Source: JAVJUS01 sp040220455 (GTDB lineage: Bacteria; Pseudomonadota; Alphaproteobacteria; DSM-16000; Inquilinaceae). Taken from it: 28,156 nt of DNA. Where the stretch lies: contig JAVJUS010000102.1 in the NCBI GenBank assembly GCA_040220455.1, forward strand, positions 1 through 28,156, given 5' to 3'. Below the pieces are notes generated by a model. It was not told the origin of the DNA. It ran no database searches and saw only the letters and a program-made list of their open reading frames with translations. Positions 9,540-16,774 of the stretch are shown piece by piece. The first letter of the stretch is position 1; every line of letters starts with the position of its first letter. A program made the translations under genes and the position numbers.

Positions 9540-9836
9540 TCAGACCTTCTCCGCCTGGGCCAGCCGGTCCATGACGAAATCGACCAGCGTGCCGACGCTG
9601 CGGCAGGTCCGCTCGACGAAGGGGGTGTCGAGTTCCGGCAGCGTCAGGCCGTACTTCTTCTCCAGCGCCACCAGGATGTCGAGGCTGTCGACGGAATCGA
9701 TGTCCAGGCCGTCGCCCATCAGCACGGTCGACTCGTCGATCTCCTCGGCCGGGATGTCGCCGGCGAGATCGAGGCTGCCGAGCAGCAGGTCGGTGCGGAT
9801 GAACTCGACGACGGCGTCGCGAGTGATCTCGGACAT
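9540..9836 (-). CDS. Acyl carrier protein
   Basis: 98-residue acidic carrier protein. The GLDIDSVDSLDILVALEKKYGL helix aligns with the ACP consensus DSLxxVELVMALEEEFG, giving Ser48 in DSVD as the likely 4'-phosphopantetheine site. The start ATG at 9836 has AGGAGG seven bases upstream. It lies between the FabZ-like and SDR genes in a small operon after lux-box-like site B, so it probably carries the growing chain seen by those enzymes. No phosphopantetheinyl transferase is encoded in the window. Confidence 0.9.
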   Translation of the reverse strand: MSEITRDAVVEFIRTDLLLGSLDLAGDIPAEEIDESTVLMGDGLDIDSVDSLDILVALEKKYGLTLPELDTPFVERTCRSVGTLVDFVMDRLAQAEKV

Positions 9837-9906
9837 GGCTTCCTCCTGACGGCCCGGCGGTCCGGGCCTGATGAAGGGCGGCCGGCGGGCGTCGTGGGCG
9901 CCCGGG

Positions 9907-10440
9907 TCAGTCGCCCCGGTAGATGTTCACGGCGGCCCTGAGGCAGCGCTTGCCGTCGAGCGTGACCGTGCCCCGGAAGGCGACGATCCCGCCCCCCGGG
10001 CGATCGCCCGCCGCCCCCGCGCCCGCCGCCCCGTCGCCCGCATCCGCCGGGTCCCGGGCGAACCGGACATCGGCCGTCACCTCCCGGTCCGGATGCACGG
10101 GGCGGTTGAAGCGGGTCTCGTCGACCCCGACCAGCCAGCCGCGGACCGCGCGGCCCGCCCGGTGGGAGAGCAGCAAGTTGGCCGTCTGGGCGACGAACTC
10201 GACCAGCAGCACGCCCGGCACGATCGGATCGCCCGGGAAGTGCCCCTCGAAGAAGGCCTGGTCGGCGGTGAAGACATGGCGGGCGCGCGCCCGGGCGCCG
10301 TCGACGTCGATCTCCGCGGCGTCGACGAACAGGAAGGGCGGACGGTGGGCGAGGTGCGCGCGCACCGCCTCGCCGTCCAGCCGCGTCGGCTCCGGGGTTC
10401 GGCTGCGAGACGTCGCGGCTTCTTGCACGTTTCCGCTCAT
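9907..10440 (-). CDS. FabZ/FabA-like 3-hydroxyacyl-ACP dehydratase
   Basis: 177-residue hotdog-fold enzyme expected to dehydrate 3-hydroxyacyl-ACP to the trans-2-enoyl form. The catalytic loop FFEGHFPGDPIVPGVLLVEFVAQTA is intact, with His67 and Glu81 as the catalytic pair. It is longer than FabZ (about 145-150) because of a 30-residue N-terminal extension and a Gly/Ala-rich insert near residues 132-150 that probably loops out. It is the first gene of the FabZ-ACP-SDR group, 40 nt from lux-box-like site B. A weak AGGGAT precedes the ATG. With the ketosynthase pair it would build unsaturated chains; primary fatty acid synthesis is less likely given the neighbours. Confidence 0.88.
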   Translation of the reverse strand: MSGNVQEAATSRSRTPEPTRLDGEAVRAHLAHRPPFLFVDAAEIDVDGARARARHVFTADQAFFEGHFPGDPIVPGVLLVEFVAQTANLLLSHRAGRAVRGWLVGVDETRFNRPVHPDREVTADVRFARDPADAGDGAAGAGAAGDRPGGGIVAFRGTVTLDGKRCLRAAVNIYRGD

Positions 10441-10479
10441 ATCCCTGACGTCATACTATCAAGGGTTCACGTCGCTCAA

Positions 10480-10495
10480 CTGCCGGTTCTGGTAG
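10480..10495. promoter_or_regulatory. lux-box-like palindrome B with candidate promoter
   Basis: CTGCCGGTTCTGGTAG, in the 68-nt gap between the AurF-like gene and the dehydratase gene, is an imperfect palindrome matching sites A and C, including the flanking CAA and G. Read on minus, the box is followed directly by TTGAGC and, 18 bases later, by TATGAC. That would place the box over the -35, as in LuxR-activated promoters. The start codon of the dehydratase follows closely, giving a very short leader. Confidence 0.55.
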
Positions 10496-10508
10496 GGGCC
10501 GGCGGGAC

Positions 10509-11441
10509 TCACGCGAACTCGAAGCCCACCTGCCCGGTGATCCCCAGCTCGTCGAACATGGCGCGGATGATCGTGTAGTCGCGCCGGAGCTTCCTGCCCG
10601 CCATGCGCTCGCGCAGGCGCGTCATGATCGCCTCGCGGTTCGGAATCCCGAGATAGTCGAGCAGCGGCGTCCACTGCTCCGGATCGGGGGTGGTGAAGAT
10701 GTCCAGCGCGTCGCGCAGGTATTCGCGGTAGCGCCGCTGGCTGTCCTCGTCGAGCGCGCGGTACACCGAAGAGGCGATCTGGCGGATCGCCGGGCCGTGC
10801 ACCGACTCGTCGCGGCGGTGCATGTCGGTGTTGATGCGGTTGAGCGGCTGGATCGTCTTGTCGTCGGCGACCGTGTTCAGGAACTCGTTGATCGAGCACT
10901 CGGAAATCGTGGCATAGGCCATGCGCACCAATGCCGCCTCGTGCTCGTCCGCCGCCGACGCCAGCAGCGCGCGATGGCGCACGCCCAGGTTCGGCTCGGG
11001 CGAGGTGAAGTCCTGCAGACCGTGGCGTTCGCGCGCGACGTTGCAGATGTCCAGGCACATCAGGATGTGGAACTGCTCGTCGACCAGGATCTGGGCGATC
11101 ACCTGCTTGACCCGCGGATCGCCCACCCCCGGCAGCGCGCCGCGCAGCAGCAGGGTGCACATCGGGTTGACGATGGCGTCCTCGAGATAGATCGCCTTTT
11201 CGTTGTAGGCGACCCAGGCGCAGCCCAGGAACCGGTGCCTGGCCGCGTCGTCGAGCGCGGCGAAGTCCGGATCGTCCCAGAACGGCACCATGGCGATCGG
11301 GAAATCCGGGATGCTCGGATCGGTGTATTGAGTGAGGTCCAGGCGGTCCTTGCGCACGGCGACCCGGTTGTCCCAGCTCTTGCCGATCCGCTCCATCACG
11401 GCCGAGGCCAGGTCGGCGTCGTTCGTGGTGGTGGTGTACAT
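10509..11441 (-). CDS. AurF-type diiron N-oxygenase
   Basis: 310-residue ferritin-like diiron oxygenase of the AurF (p-aminobenzoate N-oxygenase) family. All seven expected metal ligands can be placed: Glu87 (YLEDAI), Glu122 and His125 (DEQFH), Glu181 (ISECSINEF), then His208, Glu212 and His215 in HRRDESVH. Their spacing matches the published AurF ligand set to within one residue, including the extra His215. Family members oxidise amines to hydroxylamines, nitroso or nitro groups with O2. The start ATG 11441 has GAGGAGGG upstream. It is the last gene of the long run from the MFS gene, 68 nt before the next promoter region. The natural substrate, free or carrier-bound, is unknown. Confidence 0.9.
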   Translation of the reverse strand: MYTTTTNDADLASAVMERIGKSWDNRVAVRKDRLDLTQYTDPSIPDFPIAMVPFWDDPDFAALDDAARHRFLGCAWVAYNEKAIYLEDAIVNPMCTLLLRGALPGVGDPRVKQVIAQILVDEQFHILMCLDICNVARERHGLQDFTSPEPNLGVRHRALLASAADEHEAALVRMAYATISECSINEFLNTVADDKTIQPLNRINTDMHRRDESVHGPAIRQIASSVYRALDEDSQRRYREYLRDALDIFTTPDPEQWTPLLDYLGIPNREAIMTRLRERMAGRKLRRDYTIIRAMFDELGITGQVGFEFA

Positions 11442-11533
11442 CGACTCCCTCCTCTCGAATGGGCGGGCGCCCGGCCGGCCCCCGGGAATGAAGGGGCGGA
11501 GGCCGCGGCGCCGCGCTGAACCGGGGGCTTGCC

Positions 11534-12346
11534 TCAGGCCGCGGCGTCCGGCGCGCCGGTCGGCGGCGGCCCGGCCTCGACCGGGCCGCGCAGGGCGCGG
11601 CGGGCGTAGTAGGCGAAGGTCGCCCGGATCTTGCTTTCCTGGAGCAGCCAGTCATGGGCCTCGCGGCCCAGCGTCGGGTCGATCGGCCGGATCGTGCCGG
11701 CCGCCTCGGCGAGGAGCTGGAGGCGCGCCGCCCGCTCGGCCTGGATCGCCAGGACGCAGGCCTCTTCCACGCTGTCGCCGGCGACGATCACGCCGTGGTG
11801 GCCGAGCAGCGCCGCGCGCTTGGCGCCGAGCACGCCGGCGATCAGCTCGCCCTCCTCGTTGCCGACCGGGATGCCCGGCCAGCGCGGCAGGAAGGCCACG
11901 TCGTCGTAGAGCAGGCAGGCATCCATCTGAGAGATCACCAGCGGCCGGCCGAGCATGCCCAGCGCGCAGAGATGCGGCGGATGGGTGTGCACGATGCAGC
12001 GCGTGGACGGCCGCGCGCGGTAGACCCAGGCATGGAACCGGTTGGCCGGATTGGCCATGCCGTCGCCGGCGAGCACGGTCAGGTCCTCGTCGACGACGAG
12101 GAGGTTGTCCTCCGCGATCTCGTCGAAGCCGAGGCCCAGGCGCTGGGTGTGAAAGGTGCCCGGCTCGTCGGCGCGCGCCGTGATCTGCCCGGCCAGGCCG
12201 GAATCGTGGCCCTGGGCGAAGAGGATGCGGCAGGTCAGCGCGACCTTCTGCGGCTCGGTCCAGTCGGACGGGCCCAGATGGCGGGCCATGTCCGCGCTCG
12301 CCTTGGCGACCAGGTCGGCCTTGGCCATCGTCATCGTGTCGGTCAT
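11534..12346 (-). CDS. Class II aldolase/adducin-domain protein
   Basis: 270-residue protein of the AraD/FucA class II aldolase family. The metal ligands are visible as HTHPPH (His120, His122) and GHHG (His183 or His184). The region ANRFHAWVYRARP aligns with the FucA segment that carries catalytic Glu73, but Ala101 stands at that position, so classical aldol chemistry may be altered; a lyase or decarboxylase role is possible. Start ATG 12346 (MTDTMTMAKADL) is supported by GGAGG; the frame continues open upstream only as a shadow of neighbouring genes. It lies between the metal oxidase and the AurF-like gene, so it may prepare or cleave the hydroxylated precursor. Confidence 0.83.
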   Translation of the reverse strand: MTDTMTMAKADLVAKASADMARHLGPSDWTEPQKVALTCRILFAQGHDSGLAGQITARADEPGTFHTQRLGLGFDEIAEDNLLVVDEDLTVLAGDGMANPANRFHAWVYRARPSTRCIVHTHPPHLCALGMLGRPLVISQMDACLLYDDVAFLPRWPGIPVGNEEGELIAGVLGAKRAALLGHHGVIVAGDSVEEACVLAIQAERAARLQLLAEAAGTIRPIDPTLGREAHDWLLQESKIRATFAYYARRALRGPVEAGPPPTGAPDAAA

Positions 12347-12408
12347 CGTCCCCTCCGGAAGGCGGCCGGGAGGCGGCGGGCCAGCGGCGGGCGCCGGCCC
12401 CCAGGGCC

Positions 12409-13134
12409 TCAGGCCTTGATCAGCTCGGGATCGGGGGTCGCGCGGGGCGTGCCCGCCGCCGCCCGGGCGCTCTCCTCGATCGAGGAGAAGAAGGCGAGCC
12501 GGGCGTCGACCATGCTCTCGCCGGCGGCGATCATGTAGGGCACGCGCTCCGGATCGCGCCGGGCGATGCCCACCATGATGTCCCACATCACCTCGGCATG
12601 ACCGTCGTCGCACTCGACATGCTCGCTGAAGAAGGCCGTGGTCTCGGCCGGCACGCCGCAGCCCTCGAAGCCGGCCAGCAGCGAGGCGTAGATCGTCGGC
12701 ACGAGCATCTCCGCGCCCAGGCACAGGGCGCCCAGGCCGCGCGAGGGATCGCTGTCGCGGCAGTGATCGAACATGGTGTCGATCAACCGGCGCGTGCCCA
12801 GCAGCGGCGTCGCGCCGTCCAGGCTCAGCCCGAAATCGCCCAGCATGTTGCGGTAGAGTTCGCTGTGCCGGACCGGGCTGTCGTCGGCGAGGCCCAGCTC
12901 CTCCAGCAGGTTCTCGGCCACCTTGACCACGTCCTCGCCATGCGGCAGCCCGGCCATCATGGCGCACAGGTACCGGGTGAAGTACCGGCCGTAGAGGCCC
13001 TGCTGGACCAGCATCACCTCGAGCTCGGCGAGCGTCACGGCGCGCCGGCGGCAACGCTCGAGGAAACTGTGCGCCGCGACGCGGTCGATCAGGCGCTGCT
13101 TGGCGGCATCGAGCATCTGCGTCTGTGTCGTCAT
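12409..13134 (-). CDS. Haem-oxygenase-like diiron oxidase (HDO) family protein
   Basis: 241-residue all-helical protein resembling the iron-containing redox enzymes of the TenA/PqqC-like haem-oxygenase fold. Candidate ligands are Glu78 or Glu79 (NLLEELG), His90 (RHSEL), Glu142 (GAEML) and the HxxxDxxH helix His172-Asp176-His179 (EHVECDDGH), which is diagnostic for HDOs. Known members include N-oxygenases (SznF central domain), the fatty-acid decarboxylase UndA and the lysine-fragmenting BesC, so function cannot be assigned by family alone. Start ATG 13134 has GGGAGG upstream. The gene stands 15 nt after the hydrolase gene and 62 nt before the aldolase-like gene, in one transcript. It is a second, structurally unrelated metal oxygenase beside the AurF-like enzyme. 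Confidence 0.85.
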   Translation of the reverse strand: MTTQTQMLDAAKQRLIDRVAAHSFLERCRRRAVTLAELEVMLVQQGLYGRYFTRYLCAMMAGLPHGEDVVKVAENLLEELGLADDSPVRHSELYRNMLGDFGLSLDGATPLLGTRRLIDTMFDHCRDSDPSRGLGALCLGAEMLVPTIYASLLAGFEGCGVPAETTAFFSEHVECDDGHAEVMWDIMVGIARRDPERVPYMIAAGESMVDARLAFFSSIEESARAAAGTPRATPDPELIKA

Positions 13135-13149
13135 AGGATCCTCCCGAGA

Positions 13150-14127
13150 TCAGCGATTGGCCGGGCCGGCGGTCGGCGCGTCGTCCCGTCCGTCCAGGAA
13201 CGCGGACACGACGCCGTGGAGCTCTTGCGAGCCGTGGACGGCGAAGTGCCCGTGCCCGCGTTCCTCGACCGACGGGACGACGCGGAACGCCGCGCCGGGC
13301 ACCGCCTTCGCCACCGCCGCCGAGGTGGCTTCGTGGATCATGTCGTCGCCCCGCCCGTGCAGCACGAGCGTGGGCACGGCGATACGGCCCAGGGCGGCGA
13401 GCCGGTCGCGGGTCAGGCAGTCCGCCTGCATCCGCGCATAGCGATAGGTCGCGGAGTCGCTGCGGAACGGGATGCCGTCGATGGCGTGGATCTCCGCCTC
13501 CGGCGTCCCGGCTTCCGGCCTGCGACCCTGATTGATAAGCGCGCGTACCAGCGCGGCGTGGGCGGGGCCGTTGGCGGCCACGGACTCCCACATCGGCATC
13601 ATCGTGCGCTGGTAGTCGGTGCGCGCCTCGGCCGTCGGCAGCTCCATCGACGGGCTGACGATGCACAGCCGGCCGGGCGCCAACAGCCCGCTGTCGATCG
13701 CGTGGAGCGCCACGTTGGCGCCCGAGCAGAAGGCCACGACCCGGTGCGCCAGGCGACCGCGCGCGGCGAGGATCGCGGCCGCGTCGGCGGCATGGCGCGG
13801 CACGGAGAGATCGGCGTCGTCGGCCAGCGTCGTCGTGTCGGGCAGGCCGCGCGACTCCCACGTCATCACGTGGTTCCCGGCGGCCAGCGCCCGCACCAGC
13901 GGCGCGAGCAGCAGGCAGGAGGAGCCCAGCGCGTTGACCACCAGCACCGTCGGACGGGACGGGTCGCCGGCCTCGAACACCGCCAGCGGCGTGCCGTCCT
14001 CGGCGGTGACGGTCTCCTCGCGGAAGATCGCGCCCTGGCGCACGATGGCCAGGTCGCGCTCCGCGCCCTCCAGGTAGGGCAGGCTCGGCAGGGTCGGTGT
14101 CGCGGTGTCCGGCAAGGCTCGGTTCAT
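13150..14127 (-). CDS. Alpha/beta-hydrolase fold protein
   Basis: 325-residue alpha/beta hydrolase without a signal peptide. It shows the N-terminal beta-hairpin (TPLAVFEAGDPSRPTVLVVNALGSS), the nucleophile elbow with Ser135 in FCSGA, an Asp in HGRGDDMIH (Asp261 or Asp262) and a His in ERGHGHFAVH (His292 or His294), so a Ser-Asp-His triad is plausible. The elbow lacks the usual first Gly of GxSxG (Phe133) and the last (Ala137). This pattern is closer to homoserine O-acetyltransferase-like or acyl-transferring hydrolases than to lipases. In this cluster it may act as a type II thioesterase, a product-releasing enzyme or an acyltransferase; none of these can be chosen from sequence alone. Confidence 0.8.
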   Translation of the reverse strand: MNRALPDTATPTLPSLPYLEGAERDLAIVRQGAIFREETVTAEDGTPLAVFEAGDPSRPTVLVVNALGSSCLLLAPLVRALAAGNHVMTWESRGLPDTTTLADDADLSVPRHAADAAAILAARGRLAHRVVAFCSGANVALHAIDSGLLAPGRLCIVSPSMELPTAEARTDYQRTMMPMWESVAANGPAHAALVRALINQGRRPEAGTPEAEIHAIDGIPFRSDSATYRYARMQADCLTRDRLAALGRIAVPTLVLHGRGDDMIHEATSAAVAKAVPGAAFRVVPSVEERGHGHFAVHGSQELHGVVSAFLDGRDDAPTAGPANR

Positions 14128-14181
14128 CCTCGTCTCGGGCGGTTCGGGGTGGTCGCTCGGGGCCGGGCGTCGGCGCGCACG

Positions 14182-15153
14182 TCAGTCGGTCTCGATCAGC
14201 AGGCAGACGGCCGACGGCCCCAGCCCGCGCGCGACCAGCGCGTGGCGCGCCGGCCCGTCGCCCGGCGGCCGGGCCAGCAGGTCGACCAGATGGAGCGGCG
14301 CGCTCGCCGCCAGGTGGTCCGGTCCTCCAACTCGTCCCGGCGTCAGCACATGGACCGACGGCGCGGGCGCGACACCCGCCGCGCCCCTCTCCGCCGCGTC
14401 GCCACGGGCAGCCATGGCGCAGGCGGCGGCGACCAGCCGGTCGGCGAGAGCCGCATCGTCCTCGCCGGCCCCGTCCTCGCCCGATCCGTCCTCGCCGGGC
14501 CCCGCCTCGCCCTGGGACCAGCCGATCACGCGGGCGCGCGGCCCGGCCTCGCCGCCGTCGGCCGTCGCCGCGCCGGCGGCCCGGTCGAGACGCAGCACCG
14601 CCGCACCGGCATGGACCGCGCCCGCCGGAGCGAAGACCGGATCGGCGGCGAGCGAGGCGGCGTAGCCCGGGCTCGTCATGTCGAAGCCGCCGACGATCAT
14701 CGTGTCGCAGCGCCCCGCGGCGATCTGCCGGCAGCCGGCGACGATCGCCTCCAGCCCCGCGGACCAGCCGAGGAAGGTCAGGTTCGGGCCGGTGATCCCG
14801 TGTACCGCGGCGACGATGGCCGCCGTGGCGTTGGGCAGGCCGGTGGCGTACCAGGACGGCGTGACCTCCTTGAAGCCGTCGGCGCGCACCGTGTCCAGGC
14901 AGCGCTCGGCCACGTCCATGGCGCCGAACCAGGTGCCCAGCGCGACGCCGCAGCGGTCGCCGCCGACCGATGGCTCGGGCCCCAGGCAGCGGCGCATGGC
15001 GGCGAGCGCCAGGCGCGCCTTGTCGGGCAGGGCGCCGACCTTCTTGACCCGGCGCTCGGGCACCAGGGCGTCCTCGGCCAGGCGGCCGTCGGGCTCGGCG
15101 CGCACCGCGCCGGCGGCCGACAGCGCGATGCGGGCGGTTCCGGGGGCGCGCAC
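14182..15153 (-). CDS. Cys-less beta-ketoacyl synthase-like protein (chain-length-factor-like)
   Basis: 323-residue thiolase-fold protein related to the N-terminal half of ketosynthases. The region GPNLTFLGWSAGLEAI aligns with the KS active-site loop (STACSSGL), but Trp130 occupies the place of the catalytic Cys. The downstream HGTGT and KS..GH elements are absent or unrecognisable, and an Asp/Glu/Gly-rich linker of about 22 residues interrupts the C-terminal half (near residue 220). This fits a non-catalytic partner such as the chain-length factor of type II PKS or the short KS-like proteins of aryl polyene loci. It starts with GTG at 15153, three bases after the true ketosynthase ends, with AGGAGAGGG inside that gene, so equal production is likely. 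Confidence 0.78.
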   Translation of the reverse strand: MRAPGTARIALSAAGAVRAEPDGRLAEDALVPERRVKKVGALPDKARLALAAMRRCLGPEPSVGGDRCGVALGTWFGAMDVAERCLDTVRADGFKEVTPSWYATGLPNATAAIVAAVHGITGPNLTFLGWSAGLEAIVAGCRQIAAGRCDTMIVGGFDMTSPGYAASLAADPVFAPAGAVHAGAAVLRLDRAAGAATADGGEAGPRARVIGWSQGEAGPGEDGSGEDGAGEDDAALADRLVAAACAMAARGDAAERGAAGVAPAPSVHVLTPGRVGGPDHLAASAPLHLVDLLARPPGDGPARHALVARGLGPSAVCLLIETD

Positions 15154-15156
15154 GGC

Positions 15157-16440
15157 TCAGCCCTCTCCTGCCATCGGGCCGGCCGCGGCGCCGGCGGACG
15201 CGGCCTCGCCGGCGCGGGCGAGCAGGCCGGACGCCGCCTCGGGCCCGGCGATGGTGACCACGCAGTTGTTCCCGCCGAAGCCGAAGGCGTCGACCATCAG
15301 CGTCCGGGCCGCCGGCCGTCGCCCCGGCTCGGCGACGACGTCGATCGCGCCCAGCTCCGGATCGCGCTCCGCCAGCCCGGCCGTCGGCGGCAGCCGGTCG
15401 TGCTCGAGCGCCAGGATCGCGGCGACCAGGGTGAGCGAGCCGGCGCCGGCCTGGGCGTGGCCGAGGATCGACTTGACGCCCGTTAGCGGCGGCAGCGCCT
15501 CGCGCCCGAAGGCGGTGCGCAGGGCCTGGATCTCCGCGGCGTCGTTGGCCAGCGTGCCGGTGGCGTGGGCGAAGATGCCGCCGATGGCGTCCGGCTCCGC
15601 CCCGGCGGAGACCAGCGCGCCCCGTACCGCCTTGGCGATCCCGGTCGGGTCGGGCGCGGTGGCGTGGCCGGCGTCGCAGCTCATGCCGTAGCCGGTGATG
15701 ACGGCGTGGATCGGCGCACCGCGGGCGAGTGCCGTGTCCAGCGGTTCCAGGCAGACCGCCGCGCCGCCTTCCGAGAGCACCGCCCCGCGCCGGCCGGCGG
15801 CGAAGGGCCGGCAGCCGTCGGGCGCCACCAGGCGCAGGCCGTTGAAGCCGCAGATCGTGTACTCGAGCAGGACGTCGAGCCCGCCGGCGACCATCGCCTC
15901 GGCCTCGCCGGCGACCAGCGCGTCGATGGCCAGCGCGGGCGCCAGCAGGCCGGAGGAGCAGGCGGTCGACAGCACGGCCGTCGGCCCGGTCCAGCCGCCG
16001 GGCCGGCGCGGCACGATGGCCGATCCGTCGAGCCGGCGCGCCGGCGCCGCGCCCGCTTCCGGCGCCACCCGATCGGCCTCGGCCGCCTCGACCCCCGCCG
16101 TCGTGGTCGCGAGGAAGCAGCCGATTCGCCCGACCGCGGCGGCCGCGGCGGGGTCCTCGAGGCCGGCCCCGGCGAGCGCGGCGCCGACCATGTGCTCGGC
16201 GATGCCGGCGGCGCGCCCGGCTGAACTGTCTTCGGCATGGGCGGCCAGCGCCGCCGTCTCGGCCCACACGGCCTCCGGCACGGCGACGACGCCGTCGACC
16301 GGATAGGTGTCGTCGAGCGGGCGCTTCGGCCAGGGCCCGCGCAGGTCGGCGCGGCCCTCCAGGGCCTGCCACAGCGCCTCGGGCTCGGTTCCGGTCGGCG
16401 CCAGGAAGCCGAAGCCGGTGATGGCGACCGGATAGCTCAT
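15157..16440 (-). CDS. Beta-ketoacyl-ACP synthase (type II)
   Basis: 427-residue KAS II/PKS-type ketosynthase of full length. The Cys-His-His triad is complete: Cys161 in STACSSG, His292 in HATGTLAND and His328 in VKSILGHAQAGAG, with Lys323. The N-terminal VAITGFGFLAPTG and the C-terminal DAFGFGGNNCVV are typical. It should extend ACP-bound acyl chains with malonyl units. Its ATG overlaps the stop of the upstream ACP (ATGA), and a Cys-less KS homologue follows after three bases, so ACP, KS and partner form a coupled unit as in type II polyketide and aryl polyene systems. An Ala/Gly-rich tail of 25 residues ends the protein. Confidence 0.93.
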   Translation of the reverse strand: MSYPVAITGFGFLAPTGTEPEALWQALEGRADLRGPWPKRPLDDTYPVDGVVAVPEAVWAETAALAAHAEDSSAGRAAGIAEHMVGAALAGAGLEDPAAAAAVGRIGCFLATTTAGVEAAEADRVAPEAGAAPARRLDGSAIVPRRPGGWTGPTAVLSTACSSGLLAPALAIDALVAGEAEAMVAGGLDVLLEYTICGFNGLRLVAPDGCRPFAAGRRGAVLSEGGAAVCLEPLDTALARGAPIHAVITGYGMSCDAGHATAPDPTGIAKAVRGALVSAGAEPDAIGGIFAHATGTLANDAAEIQALRTAFGREALPPLTGVKSILGHAQAGAGSLTLVAAILALEHDRLPPTAGLAERDPELGAIDVVAEPGRRPAARTLMVDAFGFGGNNCVVTIAGPEAASGLLARAGEAASAGAAAGPMAGEG

Positions 16441-16754
16441 CGCCCGGCCCCCGCGCCCGATCCCGGTTCCGGGTCGCCGTGCAGCGCCGCGATCACCGCG
16501 TCGGCCAGCGAGCGGCAGGAGATCGCCTTCAGCGTCGCCGGGTCGAAGGCGATGCCGTACCGCGCCTGGAGCCCGGCGACCAGGTCGATCAGGTCGACCG
16601 AGGTCAGGCCGTAGTCGTCGACCAGCACCAGGCTCTCGTCGAGCTCCTCGACCGGGATGGTCAGCACCCCGGCGACCCGCTCGGCGAGGGCGGCGCGGAT
16701 CGCGGCGGGCGTCGGGACCGTGTCGGCGGTGGCGGTCGGGCTGTCGCTGGACAT
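16437..16754 (-). CDS. Acyl carrier protein
   Basis: 105-residue carrier protein with a 15-residue Ser/Thr/Pro-rich N-terminal lead and a Gly/Ala-rich tail. DDYGLTSVDLIDLVAGLQARYGI contains the phosphopantetheine site Ser52 (TSVD). The start ATG 16754 has GAGGGG upstream; the frame stays open upstream only as a shadow of the MFS gene. Its stop overlaps the ketosynthase start, making it the most probable partner ACP of the KS pair. It is clearly different in sequence from the ACPs at 9540 and 20064, suggesting distinct loads or partners. Confidence 0.88.
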   Translation of the reverse strand: MSSDSPTATADTVPTPAAIRAALAERVAGVLTIPVEELDESLVLVDDYGLTSVDLIDLVAGLQARYGIAFDPATLKAISCRSLADAVIAALHGDPEPGSGAGAGR

Positions 16755-16774
16755 GGCGTCGTCCCCTCGGGCGG

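Noticed and set aside
10446..10453. TGACGTCA palindrome before the dehydratase gene
   Set aside because: Eight bases only, overlapping the candidate -10; no second copy at the other promoters.
11534..16372. A 1612-codon minus-strand frame continuous through several genes
   Set aside because: Only the last 270 codons (aldolase-like protein) have sensible sequence; the rest is an out-of-frame shadow of KS, hydrolase and HDO genes. GC-rich DNA has few stops.
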